Position numbers and translations under genes: made by a program. From an uncultured Clostridia bacterium (GTDB lineage Bacteria > Bacillota > Clostridia > TANB77 > CAG-508): a stretch of 49,577 nucleotides of DNA. The notes below the pieces were generated by a model. The model made no database searches. It was not told where the DNA came from and saw only the letters and a program-made list of their open reading frames with translations. Where the stretch lies: contig CATKDT010000049.1 in NCBI GenBank assembly GCA_949746675.1, positions 65,214 through 114,790 on the forward strand, read 5' to 3'. Shown piece after piece: positions 28,465 to 37,387 of the stretch; position 1 is the stretch's first letter, and the number at the start of each line of letters is the position of its first letter.

Positions 28465-30570
28465 TTAGTGGTTTTCCAAATCTTTCATATTTAGGTCAAT
28501 TTTTCCTTGATGATCAATATTAGTTACTTTTACCCTTATTTCGTCACCTATTGATAGTACATCTTCTACTTTTTCAACTCTTTGACTAGATATCTTTGAT
28601 ATATGAAGAAGTCCTTCTTTTCCTCCACCTATATCTACAAATGCACCAAATGCAGTAATTCTTGTAACTACACCATCATATATAACACCTACTTCTATAT
28701 CTCTTGTAATTCCTTCTATTATCTTTAATGCTTCTCTTGCATTTTCAATATCTTGAGAATAGATAAATACTCTTCCATCTTCCTCAATGTCAATCTTAAC
28801 TCCAGTTTTTTCTATTATCTTGTTAATTGTTTTTCCACCTGTACCTATTACATCTTTTATCTTATCAACACTTATCTTTGTTGAAATTATTTTTGGTGCA
28901 TATTTTGAAAGTTCTGTTCTAGGAGCTGGAATTGCTTTTAATAATACATTATCTATCATATTATCACGTGCAATCTTTGTTCTTTCAAATGCTTGCTCTA
29001 TAATATCATATGTTAATCCATCTACTTTTATATCAACTTGAATTGCTGTTATACCGTCCTTAGTTCCACCAACTTTAAAGTCCATATCTCCAAAGAAATC
29101 TTCTATGTCTTGTATGTCTGTTAATACAATATATTTATTAGGGTCTTCTGGGTCAGTTATTAATCCTGCTGATATACCTGCAACAGGTTTCTTTATAGGA
29201 ACACCTGCATCCATTAATGCTAAAGTACTACCACAGATACTTGCTTGAGATGTTGAACCATTTGATTCTAATACTTCTGAAACTAAACGCATTGTGTATG
29301 GGAATTCTTCTTCACTTGGAAGTACTGGGACTAATGCTCTTTCTGCTAATGCTCCATGTCCTATCTCTCTTCTTCCTGGTCCACGTGATGCTTTTGCTTC
29401 ACCTACACTGTATCCAGGGAAGTTGTATTGGTGCATATATCTTTTTGAAGTTTCAGTGTCAAGTCCATCTAATTCTTGCTCATCACCTTTTGTTCCTAAA
29501 GTAGCAATAGTTAATACTTGTGTTTGTCCTCTTGAGAATAATCCGCTTCCATGAACACGTGGTAGTAAATTAACCTCTGCTGATAATGGACGAACTTCAT
29601 CTATTGTTCTTCCATCTGGTCTTTTTGCTTCCGTTAATATCATTTTTCTAACACAAGCTTTTTCTAAGTCATGTACAGCTGTTGCTATATCAAATGATTT
29701 TTCTTCTTTTGCATCTTCGCCATACATTTCAACAGCTAATTCTTCAATTTGCTCTTTTACTTTATCAACATTGTCGTTTCTAACTTCTTTATCGTTATTC
29801 TGTACAGCTTCATACATAGCTGTTTCAAACTTATCACATACTGATTTGTAAAATTCAGGGTCTACTGCAAATGATGTATATTCAAATTTTGGTTTTCCAA
29901 TTTCTGCTTTTATATTAGATATAAATTCACACATTTTCTTTATTTCAACATGTGCCATTTTTATAGCTTGAAGCATTGTGTCATTAGGTATCTCATTTGC
30001 TCCTGCTTCAATCATTGTTATCTTTTCTAGTGTCCCTGCAACTGTTAATTGTAAATCACTTTTACTTCTTTGTTCTTCATTTGGATTTATTATAATTTGT
30101 CCATCTACATATCCTACTTGTACTGCTGCTGTTGGTCCTCCCCAAGGAATATCAGATATTGATAATGCAGCTGATGTTCCTATATTTGCACATACTTCTG
30201 GACTTGCATCTTGGTCCATTGATAATACTGTGTTTGTTACACATACATCATTTCTAAAGTCATGTGGGAATAATGGTCTAATAGGTCTGTCAATAGCTCT
30301 TGATATAAGTACCGCTTTATCTGCTGGTTTTCCTTCTCTTCTATTAAAACTTCCTGGTATTCTTCCAACTGCATATAATTTTTCTTCGTAATTTACTGAT
30401 AATGGAAAAAAGTCAACTCCTGTCTGTGCTTCTTTTGCTGCTGCAACGTTTGTCATTACAACTGTTTCTCCATATCTTACTGTTACACTTGCATTTGCTT
30501 GATTAGCAAACTTTCCTGTCTCGATTGTTAGTTTTCTACCTGCTAACTCAGTTTCATAAACTTTAAACAT
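28465..30570 (-). CDS. pnp: Polyribonucleotide nucleotidyltransferase
   Basis: MFKVYETELAGRKLTIETGKFANQANASVTVRYGET..; KH (IKDVIGTGGKTINKIIEKTGVKIDIEEDG) and S1 domains; start moved to 30570. Confidence 0.97.
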   Translation of the reverse strand: MFKVYETELAGRKLTIETGKFANQANASVTVRYGETVVMTNVAAAKEAQTGVDFFPLSVNYEEKLYAVGRIPGSFNRREGKPADKAVLISRAIDRPIRPLFPHDFRNDVCVTNTVLSMDQDASPEVCANIGTSAALSISDIPWGGPTAAVQVGYVDGQIIINPNEEQRSKSDLQLTVAGTLEKITMIEAGANEIPNDTMLQAIKMAHVEIKKMCEFISNIKAEIGKPKFEYTSFAVDPEFYKSVCDKFETAMYEAVQNNDKEVRNDNVDKVKEQIEELAVEMYGEDAKEEKSFDIATAVHDLEKACVRKMILTEAKRPDGRTIDEVRPLSAEVNLLPRVHGSGLFSRGQTQVLTIATLGTKGDEQELDGLDTETSKRYMHQYNFPGYSVGEAKASRGPGRREIGHGALAERALVPVLPSEEEFPYTMRLVSEVLESNGSTSQASICGSTLALMDAGVPIKKPVAGISAGLITDPEDPNKYIVLTDIQDIEDFFGDMDFKVGGTKDGITAIQVDIKVDGLTYDIIEQAFERTKIARDNMIDNVLLKAIPAPRTELSKYAPKIISTKISVDKIKDVIGTGGKTINKIIEKTGVKIDIEEDGRVFIYSQDIENAREALKIIEGITRDIEVGVIYDGVVTRITAFGAFVDIGGGKEGLLHISKISSQRVEKVEDVLSIGDEIRVKVTNIDHQGKIDLNMKDLENH

Positions 30571-30580
30571 TTTAATTTTT

Positions 30581-30645
30581 CCTTTCACTGCGCTTCGCTC
30601 ATCATTCGTGATTTTTTCAAAAATCGTGTCTAACAATTCTTCAAA
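30581..30645 (-). repeat. Dispersed hairpin leader element, copy f (before pnp)
   Basis: GAATTGTTAGACACGATTTTTGAAAAAATCACGAATGATGAGCGAAGCGCAGTGAAAGG. Confidence 0.65.
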
Positions 30646-30666
30646 GAAGCTTACGCATTTATCTTA

Positions 30667-30796
30667 CGATTGATTTTAAAATGTGTAACCTCTACAAAAG
30701 GCTATTTATATGGTTAATAAGAGGCTTATCTTGTCTCTTTTGCCTCTTAGATTTCTAAATAGTTTTTTATACAAGCTACAATTTATAAATCAATCG
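30667..30796 (-). ncRNA. Structured 5' leader upstream of pnp (candidate regulatory RNA)
   Basis: Nested inverted repeats on the minus strand: CGATTGATTT/AAATCAATCG, CTATTTA/TAAATAG, AAGAGGC/GCCTCTT. Confidence 0.6.
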
Positions 30797-30811
30797 CTTC
30801 TTTACGATATT

Positions 30812-30840
30812 ATTTTACCATAAAAATATTAATTTATCAA
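30812..30840 (-). promoter_or_regulatory. Promoter of pnp leader
   Basis: Minus strand TTGATA - 17 nt - TAAAAT. Confidence 0.65.
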
Positions 30841-30999
30841 TATTTTTGATTAATTATTATAATAGTTATAATTCATTAATGATGATAGTTTATTTTTGAC
30901 TTCTCTAATTTGCCATCTCGTATATGATTTTTCTATATCTCCGAACATTATTTTTGTTCATATTCACCCTAGTAGAATATCAAAAAGTATGTTATAATA

Positions 31000-31860
31000 T
31001 TGAAAAATACTAAAAGGAGAAATTTAAACTTTTATAAAATGGATAAACAAGAATTAATGAAAATATGTACAAAAGATGATGATAAAATTTTAATTGCAAA
31101 ACTATTAGATAAAATACAATTTGTCTCCCAAAGAAATCAAATACAATTTACTCATTTTTTAGATGGCTATGAGCAAAAACTTGCTCTTAAAGTATTACAA
31201 CAAGTGCATTATAAAACATATATCTTTTTTGGTGGATATAAAGATGCAGAAAGAAAAATGCTATTCTTATTTCCTGAAAGATTATTTGATTTACTTCATG
31301 AACCTTTTGAAACAAATAAAATAATACAAAATGAAATTCAAGTAATTAGTATAATTCTTCCTAATGATTTAAAAAATACATATCATCATAGAGATTACTT
31401 GAGTGGAATAATGAAGTTAGGAGTAAAAAGAGAAAAAGCTGGTGATATTTTAGTTAGAGAAGATGGTTCTGATATAATTGTGCAAACTGATATCTCAGAA
31501 TATTTATTATCAAATTTACATGAATTAACTAGATTTAGAAAGTCTAAATTTATAACTAAATCAATATCTGAATTAGAAATAGTTTCTATAAGAATGGAAG
31601 ATTTTACAATATTAGTTCCACAATTACGATTAGATACTGTTGTTGCTGAAATTTTACATACTTCTAGAACAAAGGCAAATGAGGTCATTTCAAGTGAACG
31701 CATTCTAGTTAATTATGAAATTAAAACAAAAAATTCATTGTCTATTGTTCAAGGTGATTTATTGACAATCCGTGGAAAAGGTAAGTATAAAATTGGAAGA
31801 ATTGTTTCTCAAACTTCAAAAGGAAAATTAAGAGTTGAAATTAGTAAATATGTTTCATAG
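31000..31860 (+). CDS. S4-domain RNA-binding protein (YlmH-like)
   Basis: YlmH-like core (THFLDGYEQKLALKVL..RDYLSGIMKLGVKREKAGDILV) and C-terminal S4 domain (LRLDTVVAEILHTSRTKANEVISSERILVNYEIKT); exact start uncertain (TTG 31000 or ATG 31039). Confidence 0.85.
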   Translation: MKNTKRRNLNFYKMDKQELMKICTKDDDKILIAKLLDKIQFVSQRNQIQFTHFLDGYEQKLALKVLQQVHYKTYIFFGGYKDAERKMLFLFPERLFDLLHEPFETNKIIQNEIQVISIILPNDLKNTYHHRDYLSGIMKLGVKREKAGDILVREDGSDIIVQTDISEYLLSNLHELTRFRKSKFITKSISELEIVSIRMEDFTILVPQLRLDTVVAEILHTSRTKANEVISSERILVNYEIKTKNSLSIVQGDLLTIRGKGKYKIGRIVSQTSKGKLRVEISKYVS

Positions 31861-31861
31861 T

Positions 31862-31900
31862 TTAGGGAGCAGTGTTATAAACACTGCCCCCTATTTTTGA
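31862..31900 (+). terminator. Intrinsic terminator after the YlmH-like gene
   Basis: GGGAGCAGTGT TATAA ACACTGCCCCC TATTTTT. Confidence 0.8.
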
Positions 31901-31908
31901 GGTTTGTT

Positions 31909-32283
31909 TTAATTCAGCTTAATTGTGCTGATATACGCCTCTATGTCTTTACTTGTCTCCTCCAAGTAGCGTGCTAAAAAGTCTTTTGCTGTTTTCTCCT
32001 CTCCTGTTGTTATTGGTAGTTCGAACTCTAGTACTTTAGCAAGGTAGTACAGCCAAAACAGAGTTTCAGTAGCACATTCCTTACTGCTTACTTGCTCTTG
32101 CACAAGTTCCTTGATGTTTATCAAGTATCTGTCTCTTACTGAGCCATCAAATAGTACTCCCATACTACATAATGGTGTAGTCTTGTCCTTCCAGGTTGAT
32201 AACTCATCAATAAGACTTTTCTTGAGCAATGGTGGCGTTTTACCACTGGTAATCTGCTGCATAAATACGTTTGCGATAGACAT
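31909..32283 (-). CDS. Orphan protein, unknown function
   Basis: MSIANVFMQQITSGKTPPLLKKSL..; SD AGAGGTG 6 nt before ATG at 32283; less AT-rich than its surroundings. Confidence 0.7.
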   Translation of the reverse strand: MSIANVFMQQITSGKTPPLLKKSLIDELSTWKDKTTPLCSMGVLFDGSVRDRYLINIKELVQEQVSSKECATETLFWLYYLAKVLEFELPITTGEEKTAKDFLARYLEETSKDIEAYISTIKLN

Positions 32284-32318
32284 AGGTTGCACCTCTTTCT
32301 GCATATTAAAGTCTCGTA

Positions 32319-32354
32319 CTTGATTATACCACCTATTTAAAGAACTGTCAAAAC
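32319..32354 (-). promoter_or_regulatory. Perfect consensus sigma-A promoter of the 32283 ORF
   Basis: Minus strand TTGACA GTTCTTTAAATAGGTGG TATAAT (17-nt spacer). Confidence 0.85.
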
Positions 32355-32462
32355 TTTTCTAGATTTTTCTTTTTAAGTTTTAATACTTACATTTATTTTG
32401 TAATTTGACATTTTTTATCAAATTTTACTTAATTCTATTTTTATTTAGAAAGCATATATATT

Positions 32463-33623
32463 CTACATTTCAATTACTTTTTCCCAAGGTAATTCTTTTT
32501 TACCAAAATGTCCATAATTTGTAGTTTTTCTAAATATAGGATTTTGTAGCTCTAAATAGTTTATTATTCCACGTGGTGTAAGGTCAAATTTATCTTCTAT
32601 CTTTTTAACTATTTTTTCTTCTGGAATTGTATTTGTTCCATAAGTGTCAATATATATTGCAACTGGTTTTGCAACTCCAATGCTATATGCAAATTGAATT
32701 TCGCATTTTTTTGAATATCCATTTGCAACTATATTTTTAGCAATATGCCTTGCCATATATGAAACTGACCTGTCCACTTTTGTGGCATCTTTTCCTGAAA
32801 ACGCTCCTCCACCATGTCTACTATATCCACCATAAGTATCAACAATTATTTTTCTACCAGTAAGTCCACTGTCACCAAGTGGTCCTCCAATTACGAACCT
32901 TCCAGTAGGATTTATAAAATACTTAGTATCATCATCTAATAAGTCCATTGGAATTGTAGTTTTTATTACCTTTTCTTTTATATCTTCTTTTATTTTCTCT
33001 AATTCTATTCCATCTCTATGTTGTGTTGATACTACTACTGTGTCCACTCTTATCGGTATATTATCCTCATCAAGTATGTCATCTTCATATTCTATCGTTA
33101 CTTGTACTTTTCCATCTGGTCCTAAGTAATCAATTATTCTTTCTTTTCTAACCTCTGCTAATTTCTTTGATAACTTATGTGCAAGTGATATTGGAAGTGG
33201 CATCAACTCTTCTGTCTCATCACATGCATATCCAAACATTATTCCTTGGTCTCCTGCACCTTCTGATTGTAAATTTTCTCCTTCTTTATCTTCTAATGAT
33301 TTATTTACTCCTAAAGCAATATCAGGAGATTGCCTTGATATATTTATATGTACTTTACATGTTTTATAATCAATATCTATATCTTCACCAAAATATCCAA
33401 TTTCCTTAATTGTGTTTCTTACTACTTCTTCAATATTAATATTGGCTGTTGATGTTATCTCTCCTGTTACAAATACTTCTCCTTTTCCACACATTACTTC
33501 ACATGCAACTCTGGAATTTTTGTCTTTTTCTAAATAGCTGTCTAATACACTATCTGATATGTAATCACATAATTTGTCTGGATGTCCTTCTGTTACGCTT
33601 TCTGATGTAAATAGTTTTTTCAT
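32463..33623 (-). CDS. metK: S-adenosylmethionine synthetase
   Basis: [59 protein letters not shown]. Confidence 0.97.
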   Translation of the reverse strand: MKKLFTSESVTEGHPDKLCDYISDSVLDSYLEKDKNSRVACEVMCGKGEVFVTGEITSTANINIEEVVRNTIKEIGYFGEDIDIDYKTCKVHINISRQSPDIALGVNKSLEDKEGENLQSEGAGDQGIMFGYACDETEELMPLPISLAHKLSKKLAEVRKERIIDYLGPDGKVQVTIEYEDDILDEDNIPIRVDTVVVSTQHRDGIELEKIKEDIKEKVIKTTIPMDLLDDDTKYFINPTGRFVIGGPLGDSGLTGRKIIVDTYGGYSRHGGGAFSGKDATKVDRSVSYMARHIAKNIVANGYSKKCEIQFAYSIGVAKPVAIYIDTYGTNTIPEEKIVKKIEDKFDLTPRGIINYLELQNPIFRKTTNYGHFGKKELPWEKVIEM

Positions 33624-33702
33624 AATAAATACCCCTCTTAATATATTTTGCTAAATATATTCTTTCCATAAATATTCATATATGTTTCAAGTCTCTTATA
33701 TA

Positions 33703-33848
33703 TAAAAACCTCTATACTTTTTAGTACAAAGGTTGATTTCTCTTTTAATCATCACCCAAAGTACTAGATATACTTTGTCGGTATTAGCACCTAACTTAAT
33801 AGGTTGCTGTGGAGTCATAAAGCCGAGTCTCTCGTCCACTCTTGATAA
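33703..33848 (-). promoter_or_regulatory. SAM-I (S-box) riboswitch with intrinsic terminator upstream of metK
   Basis: Minus strand TTATCAAGAGTGGACGAGAGACTCGGCTTTATGACTCCACAGCAACC...GGTGCTAATACC; then AACCTTTGTAC TAAAAA GTATAGAGGTTTTTAT terminator. Confidence 0.92.
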
Positions 33849-33862
33849 CATATATTTTTATA

Positions 33863-33891
33863 ATTATATTAATTTTTAGTAGAATTGTCAA
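33863..33891 (-). promoter_or_regulatory. Perfect consensus promoter of riboswitch-metK
   Basis: Minus strand TTGACA - 17 nt - TATAAT. Confidence 0.85.
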
Positions 33892-33961
33892 GGTTGCATA
33901 ATATCGTTTTGTAAAATCTTCTATTATTAACTTTTTTATGAATTTATGTTAACATAAATTT

Positions 33962-34127
33962 AATGTGTTTTGTGAAGTCCACTATCTTTTGATAATTCAG
34001 AAAGTGGTGATTGTATGTTGAGTTGTCTTGTATTTGTACAAAAAATATTCTGGAAAATAGTTTATAAAATGGATTACGCAAAACACACATGCAGAAAAAG
34101 CTAAGCAGTATTTGCTTGGCTTTTTTG
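33962..34127 (+). ncRNA. Candidate structured small RNA (possibly 6S-like)
   Basis: Closing stem TGTGTTTTG(33964)/CAAAACACA(34087) plus GTCCA/TGGAT, internal hairpins, followed by AAAAGCTAAGCA GTATT TGCTTGGCTTTTTT terminator. Confidence 0.45.
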
Positions 34128-34138
34128 CTTAAATAGAA

Positions 34139-34174
34139 TAAAATATCATTATTTTTAGTATGATATTTTATTAT
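34139..34174. terminator. Hairpin terminator
   Basis: AATAAAATATCAT tatttttagt ATGATATTTTATT. Confidence 0.6.
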
Positions 34175-34252
34175 TTATAATATAAAAGAACCTATCTATT
34201 ATTTTCATAATAAATAAGTTCTTTATTAGTTATTTACAAATTTAAAATTAAT

Positions 34253-35794
34253 TTATTTTGCGTAATCTACAACTCTTTTCTCTCTAATAAGGTTAATCTT
34301 AATTTGTCCTGGATAATCCATTTCTTGCTCAACTTTTTCAGCTATTCCTCTTCCGATAATAGTCATTTGGTCATCTGATACCTTGTCAGGTTTAACAATA
34401 ATTCTAACTTCTCTACCTGCTTGGATAGCAAATGATTTATCAACTCCTTCAAAAGAGTTTGCAATTCCTTCAAGTTGTTCAAGTCTTTTTATGTATGCTT
34501 CAAGTGTTTCACGTCTTGCACCTGGTCTTGATGCAGATATTGCATCAGCAGCTTGTACTAAATATGCTTCTGGTGTTTCGCCTTCTACATCACCATGATG
34601 TGCTTCTACTGCATTTATAACCTTTGGATCTTCTTTATATTTCTTTAATATATCAACTCCAATTTGTACGTGTGTTCCTTCCATATCATGGTCTAGTGCT
34701 TTTCCTATATCATGTAATAAACCTGCTCTAGCTGCAAGCTTTGTATTTAAGCCAAGTTCGTCAGCCATAATTCTTGCAAGGTTTGATACTTCTATTGAAT
34801 GCATTAACACATTTTGTCCATAACTTGTTCTATACTTAAGTTTTCCAAGTAATGTTACAATATCAGGGTGAAGCTTCATAACTCCAGTTTCCATTGATGC
34901 CTTTTCACCTTCTTGTTTGATGATTTTTGATAATTCTTCTTTAGCCTTTTCAACCATTTCTTCAATTTTTGCTGGATGAATTCGTCCATCATCCATCAAT
35001 TTTTGAAGTGCTATCTTAGCAACTTCTCTTCTAAGTGGGTCAAATCCTGAAATTACAACTGATTCTGGTGTATCATCTATAATAAATTCAACTCCAGTAA
35101 GTGTTTCTAATGCTTTTATGTTACGTCCTTCTCTACCAATTATTCTTCCCTTCATTTCATCACTTGGAAGTGATACAATTGATACTGTAGATTCTGCTGT
35201 ATGATCGGCAGCACATTTTTGAATTGAGTATGTAATAATATTTTTAGCCGTATCTTCTGCTTTTTCCTTAATTTGATCTTCCATTGATTTAATTCTTTCA
35301 GCTTTTTCTGCTATAAGTGTTTCATCAAGTCTAGCAAGTAATTCATCCTTTGCTTCTTGCACTGAAAGTCTAGCAATTCTTTCAATTTCGTCTAATTCCG
35401 AGTCCTTTAATTTTTGTACTTCTTCTCGTGTTTGTTCGATTTCGCTTTCCTTAATTTCTAATTGCTTTTCTTTTTGTTCAACATTATATATTTTTTTATC
35501 AAGTCCTTCCTCTTTTTGAATTAATCTTTTTTCTTGTTGTTGAACTTCACTTCTTCTTTCTCTAATCTCTTCGTCTAACTTATTCCTTTCATTTATTATT
35601 TCCTCTTTTGCTTTAACTATCTCTTCCTTCTTCGCATTTTCTGCTTCTTTCTGAGCATTTTCTAAAATTCTTTGAGCTTCTTTTTCAGCACTTTCAATTT
35701 TAGCTTCTGCTGATTTCTTTCTTACTGTATATCCAACGAATAGAAAAACTATTGCTGAGATTAGAAAAATAGTGATATAAATTACAATTTGCAT
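34253..35794 (-). CDS. rny: Ribonuclease Y
   Basis: N-terminal TM, long coiled coil, KH ([29 protein letters not shown]) and HD domain ([18 protein letters not shown]); start moved to 35794. Confidence 0.96.
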   Translation of the reverse strand: MQIVIYITIFLISAIVFLFVGYTVRKKSAEAKIESAEKEAQRILENAQKEAENAKKEEIVKAKEEIINERNKLDEEIRERRSEVQQQEKRLIQKEEGLDKKIYNVEQKEKQLEIKESEIEQTREEVQKLKDSELDEIERIARLSVQEAKDELLARLDETLIAEKAERIKSMEDQIKEKAEDTAKNIITYSIQKCAADHTAESTVSIVSLPSDEMKGRIIGREGRNIKALETLTGVEFIIDDTPESVVISGFDPLRREVAKIALQKLMDDGRIHPAKIEEMVEKAKEELSKIIKQEGEKASMETGVMKLHPDIVTLLGKLKYRTSYGQNVLMHSIEVSNLARIMADELGLNTKLAARAGLLHDIGKALDHDMEGTHVQIGVDILKKYKEDPKVINAVEAHHGDVEGETPEAYLVQAADAISASRPGARRETLEAYIKRLEQLEGIANSFEGVDKSFAIQAGREVRIIVKPDKVSDDQMTIIGRGIAEKVEQEMDYPGQIKINLIREKRVVDYAK

Positions 35795-36014
35795 AATATA
35801 TACACCTCTTTCTATTAAATTTTCAATGTACAAATATATATAATTTTTATAGATATTTTACTTATCTATTTTATTATTAATTCTTAAATATGTCAAGTAG
35901 TAATTGATAATTTATTATGTAAATTCATTTTTGTTTATCCTATTGTTTTTATTTTAATAATATGTTAATCTTATATTTAAATAATATTATTACTACAAAG
36001 GAGAAAGGTCTTTA

Positions 36015-37340
36015 AATGATGGAAGATTGTTTATGTACTTAATAGATCTTTTTGCATATAGTATTCATCTGCCTATTACAGCATTTGTAATTATTACACT
36101 TTTACTAGCTCTTGTAATATCATGCATTGCTGTAATCCTACTGAAAAATATTGTATCGAAATATAAAAATACAGAAAATAAATACTTAAAAGGTTTTGTT
36201 TTACTTATATCTTACTTTACAATATTTAATTTTATGTACATAGAAAATATGTATTTTGTAGAATGTATCGTTATGGCTGCAAGTCTTCTATTTCATATCA
36301 TATCAGCTGATACTCTAGTTAGTAGAAAAAACATTATTTATTAAAAAGTATTGTCTCTTCTATATTAGCAACTTTTATGTATCAAGGCTTTAGTGGATTT
36401 TTCTTAACAATAATATTTTTATTTACATTATTAAAAAATGAACACAATATAAAACAAATTATAAAAGATTTAATACTTGGTTCTGTAGCTTTGACTTCTC
36501 GGAATATTGCTCAACTTGTTTTTTGTGCATGTGGTTGGTAAACTTTTAGGGACTGTTCAAACTAGAATTGGAGGAAATATATTTTTTAATATTCGTTTTA
36601 TATTCACTCATATAATTCCTATAATAGTTGAAACTTGTAGTTTATTTCCACGCCTATTATTTTTGATTTTTATTATTCTTACAACTTGTATTGCAATTTA
36701 TATATTCTTTACAAATACTAAAAAGTTAGCATTACGAAATAGTATAGAATTTATTTTGCTTATAATTGTTTCTATAATGAGTAGTTTTGTTACGTTTTTA
36801 TTAGGTTTAACTAGTTTTTATACTGGAAGATTACGTTTTTCAATTGGTGCAACTATGGGATTGTTATTTATATATCTATATTGTAAAACTAATATATTTG
36901 AAAAAAAGAAATTGATTACATATATAACTATTTTTGTGTTTGTTTTTTATAGTTTCATCAATACATTTAATTATATCTACCTAATGCAACAGCATAAAAA
37001 AGTTAATGAACTTGAAAAAAAAGAAGCTGGAGAAATAGTTTCTTATGTTGAACAATATGAAGCTAAAAATAATATAGAAGTTACTCAGATAACTGATGTA
37101 TCAGTTTCTAATTATCCATATAGATTTTTTTATACAGAAATAAATAATAAATCAATTCTTGTAATTAGTGGAATTAAGTCTATTGAAAACTATGGAGTTA
37201 TTCATTTTTATACTGGGCGAATTTTTGAAAAAGTCGAACTTACTCCTGATATGAATACAGAATTTATGAAGCTATATGATAGTGGCAAACTTGAAAATAA
37301 TTATATTTGCATTGGAAACACTTTATATATGATAATATAA
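36015..37340 (+). pseudogene. GtrII-like membrane protein, multiply frameshifted and 5' truncated
   Basis: Three frames join: DGRLFMYLIDLFAYS..SRKN / LLLKSIVSSILATFMYQGFSGFFLTIIFLF.. / VHVVGKLLGTVQTRIGGNIFFNI..; similar to the product of 190..1677. Confidence 0.8.
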
Positions 37341-37343
37341 ATC

Positions 37344-37383
37344 TAAAATGGAGTTCATTAGCATAGCTAAGAACTCCATTTTA
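37344..37383. terminator. Bidirectional terminator
   Basis: TAAAATGGAGTTC ... GAACTCCATTTTA with inner TTAGC/GCTAA. Confidence 0.8.
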
Positions 37384-37387
37384 TCTT

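Noticed and set aside
33703-33848. Metk leader as a novel RNA
   Set aside because: It matches the well-known SAM-I/S-box consensus with a standard terminator, so it is a feature, not a novelty
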